A stretch of 64,000 nt of DNA from Antilocapra americana (lineage: Eukaryota > Chordata > Mammalia > Artiodactyla > Antilocapridae), in assembly GCA_007570785.1 (NCBI GenBank), contig ML662442.1, positions 64,086,285 through 64,150,284 of the forward strand. Reading direction: 5' to 3'. The number at the start of each line of letters is the position of its first letter. Position 1 is the first letter of the stretch. This document shows, one piece after another, positions 60,568 through 64,000 of the stretch. The position numbers and the translations under genes are program-made. The notes under the pieces were generated by a model. The model was not told the origin of the DNA and did not search any database. It saw only the letters and a list, made by a program, of their open reading frames with translations.

Positions 60568-62448
60568 TGTTTCAGTAACCTATTCCTGAATTTCCCAATG
60601 CCTAATAACTTAAAATTTTTAGTTGTTTTTGAGTCTCTTTTCATATTATCAAGTGCACTTAGTTCTGAGTCTATAATATGAAATTCTCTTTGGATTTTTC
60701 TTAGTTAAAAATCAATAAATGAAGAAAACATGACACAATATCTCTTTTTGTTTTAATTTTTTTAAGCTAAAAATGCAGTGAAATGTCCTGTGAGATGGAA
60801 TTGTAATTTCTTCTGAGACTCTAGGTACCGTTAGTCAGCTGTGTCATCTATTGTGTGCCAAAGCACTATATATAGCAACTGACTTCAGTTTTGTTTCTAA
60901 GGCATTTTTCAGCTTCATGCTTTTCTGTTGTCTGTTTCTATATTTTGAAATAAACCCCAGTATGCCTTTTAATTGTTTAAAAATTGGAAATGCTTTCTTC
61001 AAAGGTAGACTCACCAAATGTTCATTTGTAACCTTTCAGTAATTTATTCATCTTTGAACATTGAAACATATGGGATATAATAAACAGAAAGCAAAATTAT
61101 TTTTAAGGAAGAATTCTGTGATTTGGTTCATGTCAGAATACCAAAATGGCTCCTGGTTGACCTTTAGTCTGTTAAGAGATTTTGAAAAATTTGAAAACTC
61201 TAGAAGAATGACCCAGTTAACCTAATATTATTAAGTCTGTGCAGAGTGGAATGGAGATTTGAATTAAGTGTTTTCATTGACATTTCCTGAAAGTTTTTTC
61301 TCAGGACATCTCTCAGGATTTTATGTGAGGTAGGGATTCTGTGATCAAGCACATGTTAGCAATGATGGGTTAAAGTTAATCTGAGTCTTTATTTCAGGAT
61401 TTCTTAGGATTTCTGAAACATGAATGTTTACTGTGACTCTTAAGAGCTTGCAACAACAAAAGTTCAATTTTTCGCCTCAGGGTCGTCTGTGGCTCTGTTC
61501 CATGTTGTCTTTATTCAAGACCTTGGTTTAGCAGCTTACATCTCCGACTTCACTGGTCTTTGGCTGAAGGAAGACAGATATGGTGATTGACAGCTGAAAG
61601 TTTCTGCTAAGAAGTGACGCACGTCATTCCTGTTCATGTCTTATTGGCCAGAGAAGGTCACACGGTCCTTTCCGGGTTCAACGGGGCAGGATATATAACC
61701 TGCTTGCAGCAAAGGGCATCACAAGAAGGGCAGTGAGTATTTTGAAAAGTATACCTTCTGCCTAAGGATCGTTTCCTAAATGTACTTGATAAGCGTGGCC
61801 TTTTTTTTCATCTCCCATGTTGTAGCACGTCATTTAGACAATGCTGGACTTGATCATTCAGGCTTAAATGATACTTTTTCTTCAAACATACAGATTCAGT
61901 GGACAGTTTACTTACTGTCTAGCATTTGTATCCAAAGGCAAGATTCTGATTTTAAATGCCATTTAAAAAACAGAGTTTTAGAGCTAGGATTAAAAGATGC
62001 GATAATGAAGTATTTGAGGTAATCAGAGTTGCATGGTTTGCCTTACCTATATTAAAATATGAATGTTCCCTCTCTCTCAACTATTACTATTAGTAATGGG
62101 GAACATTTTTCTCAAATCCTTTTTAGACATTTTGAGACCTCTGTTGATTTCATTTTTCTAGTCAAGAACAGAATGGAGCATAATGATCTTATAGGAAACT
62201 GGCAAGCCCCAAAGAGGGTTGATTATGGGTAAAGGCAAAATGGAACATATGATCAAAAAAATGTAAACTTTATTCCAAAATGGTGTTGATGTAAAATTAG
62301 CTTGTATAACAGTTAACAGCTAATTGCCAAAACCACCTGAATAGTCACATAAAAGAAAATCAAGCTAAGATTATTTGTATGATAATAAGGTTTTTCTCTA
62401 CCACTACAGAGTGGTCAGACGCCACTGGCCAGTCACCTCTTGTTAACT

Positions 62449-64000
62449 ATAATTCAGTTCAGTTCAGTCGCTCAGTCATGTCCAACTGTTTGTAACCCTG
62501 TGAACCACAGCATACCAGGCCTCCCTGTCCATCATCAACTCCCAGAGTTTACCCAAACTCATGTCCATCGAGTTTGTGATGCTATCCAGCCATCTCGTCT
62601 TCTGTCGTCCCCTTCTCCTCCTGCCCCCAATCCTTGCCAGCAACGGGGTCTTTTCCAGTGAGTCAACTCTTCACATGAGGTGGCCAAAGTATTGGAGTTT
62701 CAGCTTCAATATCAGTCCCTCCAAAGAACACCCAGGACTGATCTCCTTTAGGATGGACTGCTTGGATCTCCTTGCAATCCAAGGGACTCTCAAGAGTCTT
62801 CTCCAACACCACAGTTCAAAAGCATCAGTTTTTTGGCACTCAGCTTTCTTTATAGTCCAACTCTCACATCCATACATGACTAGTGGAAAAACCATAGCCT
62901 TGACTAGACGGACCTTTGTTGACAAAGTAATGTCTCTACTTTTTAATATGCTATCTAGGTTGGTCATAACTTTCCTTCCAAAGAGTAAGTGTCTCTTAAT
63001 TTCATGGCTGCAGTGATGAAATCACCATCTGCAGTGATATTGGAGCCCAAAAAAACAAAGTCTGACGTTTCCACTGTTTCCCCATCTATTTCCCATGAAG
63101 TGATGGGACCAGATGCCATGATCTCAGTTTTCTGAGTGTTGAACTTTAAGTCAACTTTTTCACTCTCCTCTTTCACTTTCGTCAAGAGGCTCTTAGTTCT
63201 TCACTTTCTGCCATAAGGGTGGTGTCATCTGCTTATCTGAGGTTATTGATACTTCTCCTGGCAATCTTGATTCCAGCTTGTGCTTCTTCCAGCCCAGCGT
63301 TTCTCATGATGTACTCTGCATATAAGATAAGCAGGGTGACAATATACAGCCTTGACGTACTCCTTTTCCTATTTGGAACCAGTCCCTTGTTCCATGTCCA
63401 GTTCTAACTGTTGCTTCCTGACCTGCATACAGGTTTCTCAAGAGGCAGGTCAAGTGGTCTGGTATTCCCATCTCTTACCGAAAATTCCACAGTTTATTGT
63501 GATCCACACAGTCAAAGACTTTGGCATAGTCAATAAAATATAAATAGATGTTTTTCTGGTACTCTTTTGCTTTTTCAGTGATCCATTGGATGTTGGCAGT
63601 TTGATCTCTGGTTGCTCTGCCTTTTCTAAAACCACCTTGAACATCTGGAAGTTCCTGGTTCACGTATTGCTCAAGCCTGACTTGGACAGTTTTGAGCATT
63701 ACTTTACTAATGTGTGAGATGAATGCAATTTTGTGGTAGTTTGAGCATTCTTTGGCATTGCCTTTCTTTGGAATTGGAATGAAAACTGCCCTTTTCCAGT
63801 CCTTTGGCCACTGCTGAGTTTTCCATATTTGCTGGCATCTGAGTGCAGCATTTTCACAGCATCATTTTTCAGGATTTGAAATAGCTCAACTGGAGTTCCA
63901 TCACCTCCACTAGCTTTGTTTGTAGTGATGCTTCCTAAGCCCACTTGACTTCACATTCCAGCATGTCTGGCTCTAGGTGAATGATCACACCATCATGATT
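62449..64000 (-). mobile_element. Second BovB LINE, antisense, runs off the window
   Basis: The reversed tail 'cagttcagttcagtcgctca' is at 62456 and the element continues leftwards in its own sense to beyond 64000. Minus-strand frames encode, from the edge inward, the reverse transcriptase start (GSITTNKASGGDGTPVELFQ), DVQGGFRKGRATRDQTANIQ, IDYAKVFDCVDHNKLWN, then the C-terminal region (SWEIDGETVETSDF, FELWCWRRLLRVPW). The catalytic box near 63225-63240 reads stop-A-D-D because the Tyr codon has become TAA, so this copy is also dead. Its 5' part and left target-site duplication lie outside. Confidence 0.94.

Overview
The window is ruminant (bovid) nuclear DNA. The evidence is the repeat content: tRNA-Glu-headed Bov-tA SINEs, Bov-A dimers, CHR-type cetartiodactyl SINEs and four BovB LINE copies. 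The repeats alone do not separate cattle from sheep, goat or buffalo. One protein-coding gene is recognisable, AKAP7 (A-kinase anchoring protein 7, also AKAP15/AKAP18), long gamma/delta type, on the + strand and cut off by the right edge.

Layout: positions 1-9.7 kb are upstream intergenic DNA with SINEs, L1 and L2 fragments and no recognisable gene. A CpG island spans about 9.83-10.96 kb, holds the presumed promoter and is interrupted by a 400-base assembly gap (10096-10495). The start codon is at 10630. Six coding exons follow: 10630-10648, 18025-18153, 25074-25213, 32823-32959, 38564-38724 and 53680-53792. They add up to 699 bases, exactly 233 codons, and every junction keeps phase and has GT...AG ends. 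The introns are 7.4, 6.9, 7.6, 5.6, 15.0 and more than 10.2 kb.

The encoded part covers a basic nuclear-localisation-like cluster (residues 73-80) and most of the 2H phosphoesterase-like central domain with both H-x-T motifs (H126-I-T128 and H218-L-T220). The C-terminal part, including the amphipathic helix that binds PKA regulatory subunits, and the alternative first exon of the short membrane isoforms were not found and should lie to the right.

The rest is mostly mobile-element DNA. Main items are a 5'-truncated L1 with target-site duplication in intron 2 (22950-24956), a nearly full-length but broken BovB with target-site duplication in intron 6 (57302-60555), and a second BovB in opposite orientation running off the window (62449-64000). 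There are also an internally deleted Tigger-type DNA transposon (46898-47620), several inverted SINE structures, and MIR, L2 and hAT relics. I saw no convincing previously undescribed system. The best leads are the possible N-terminally extended AKAP7 reading frame across the gap, the weak exon-3 splice donor, the inverted BovB pair, and an unexplained GC-rich segment just after exon 6.
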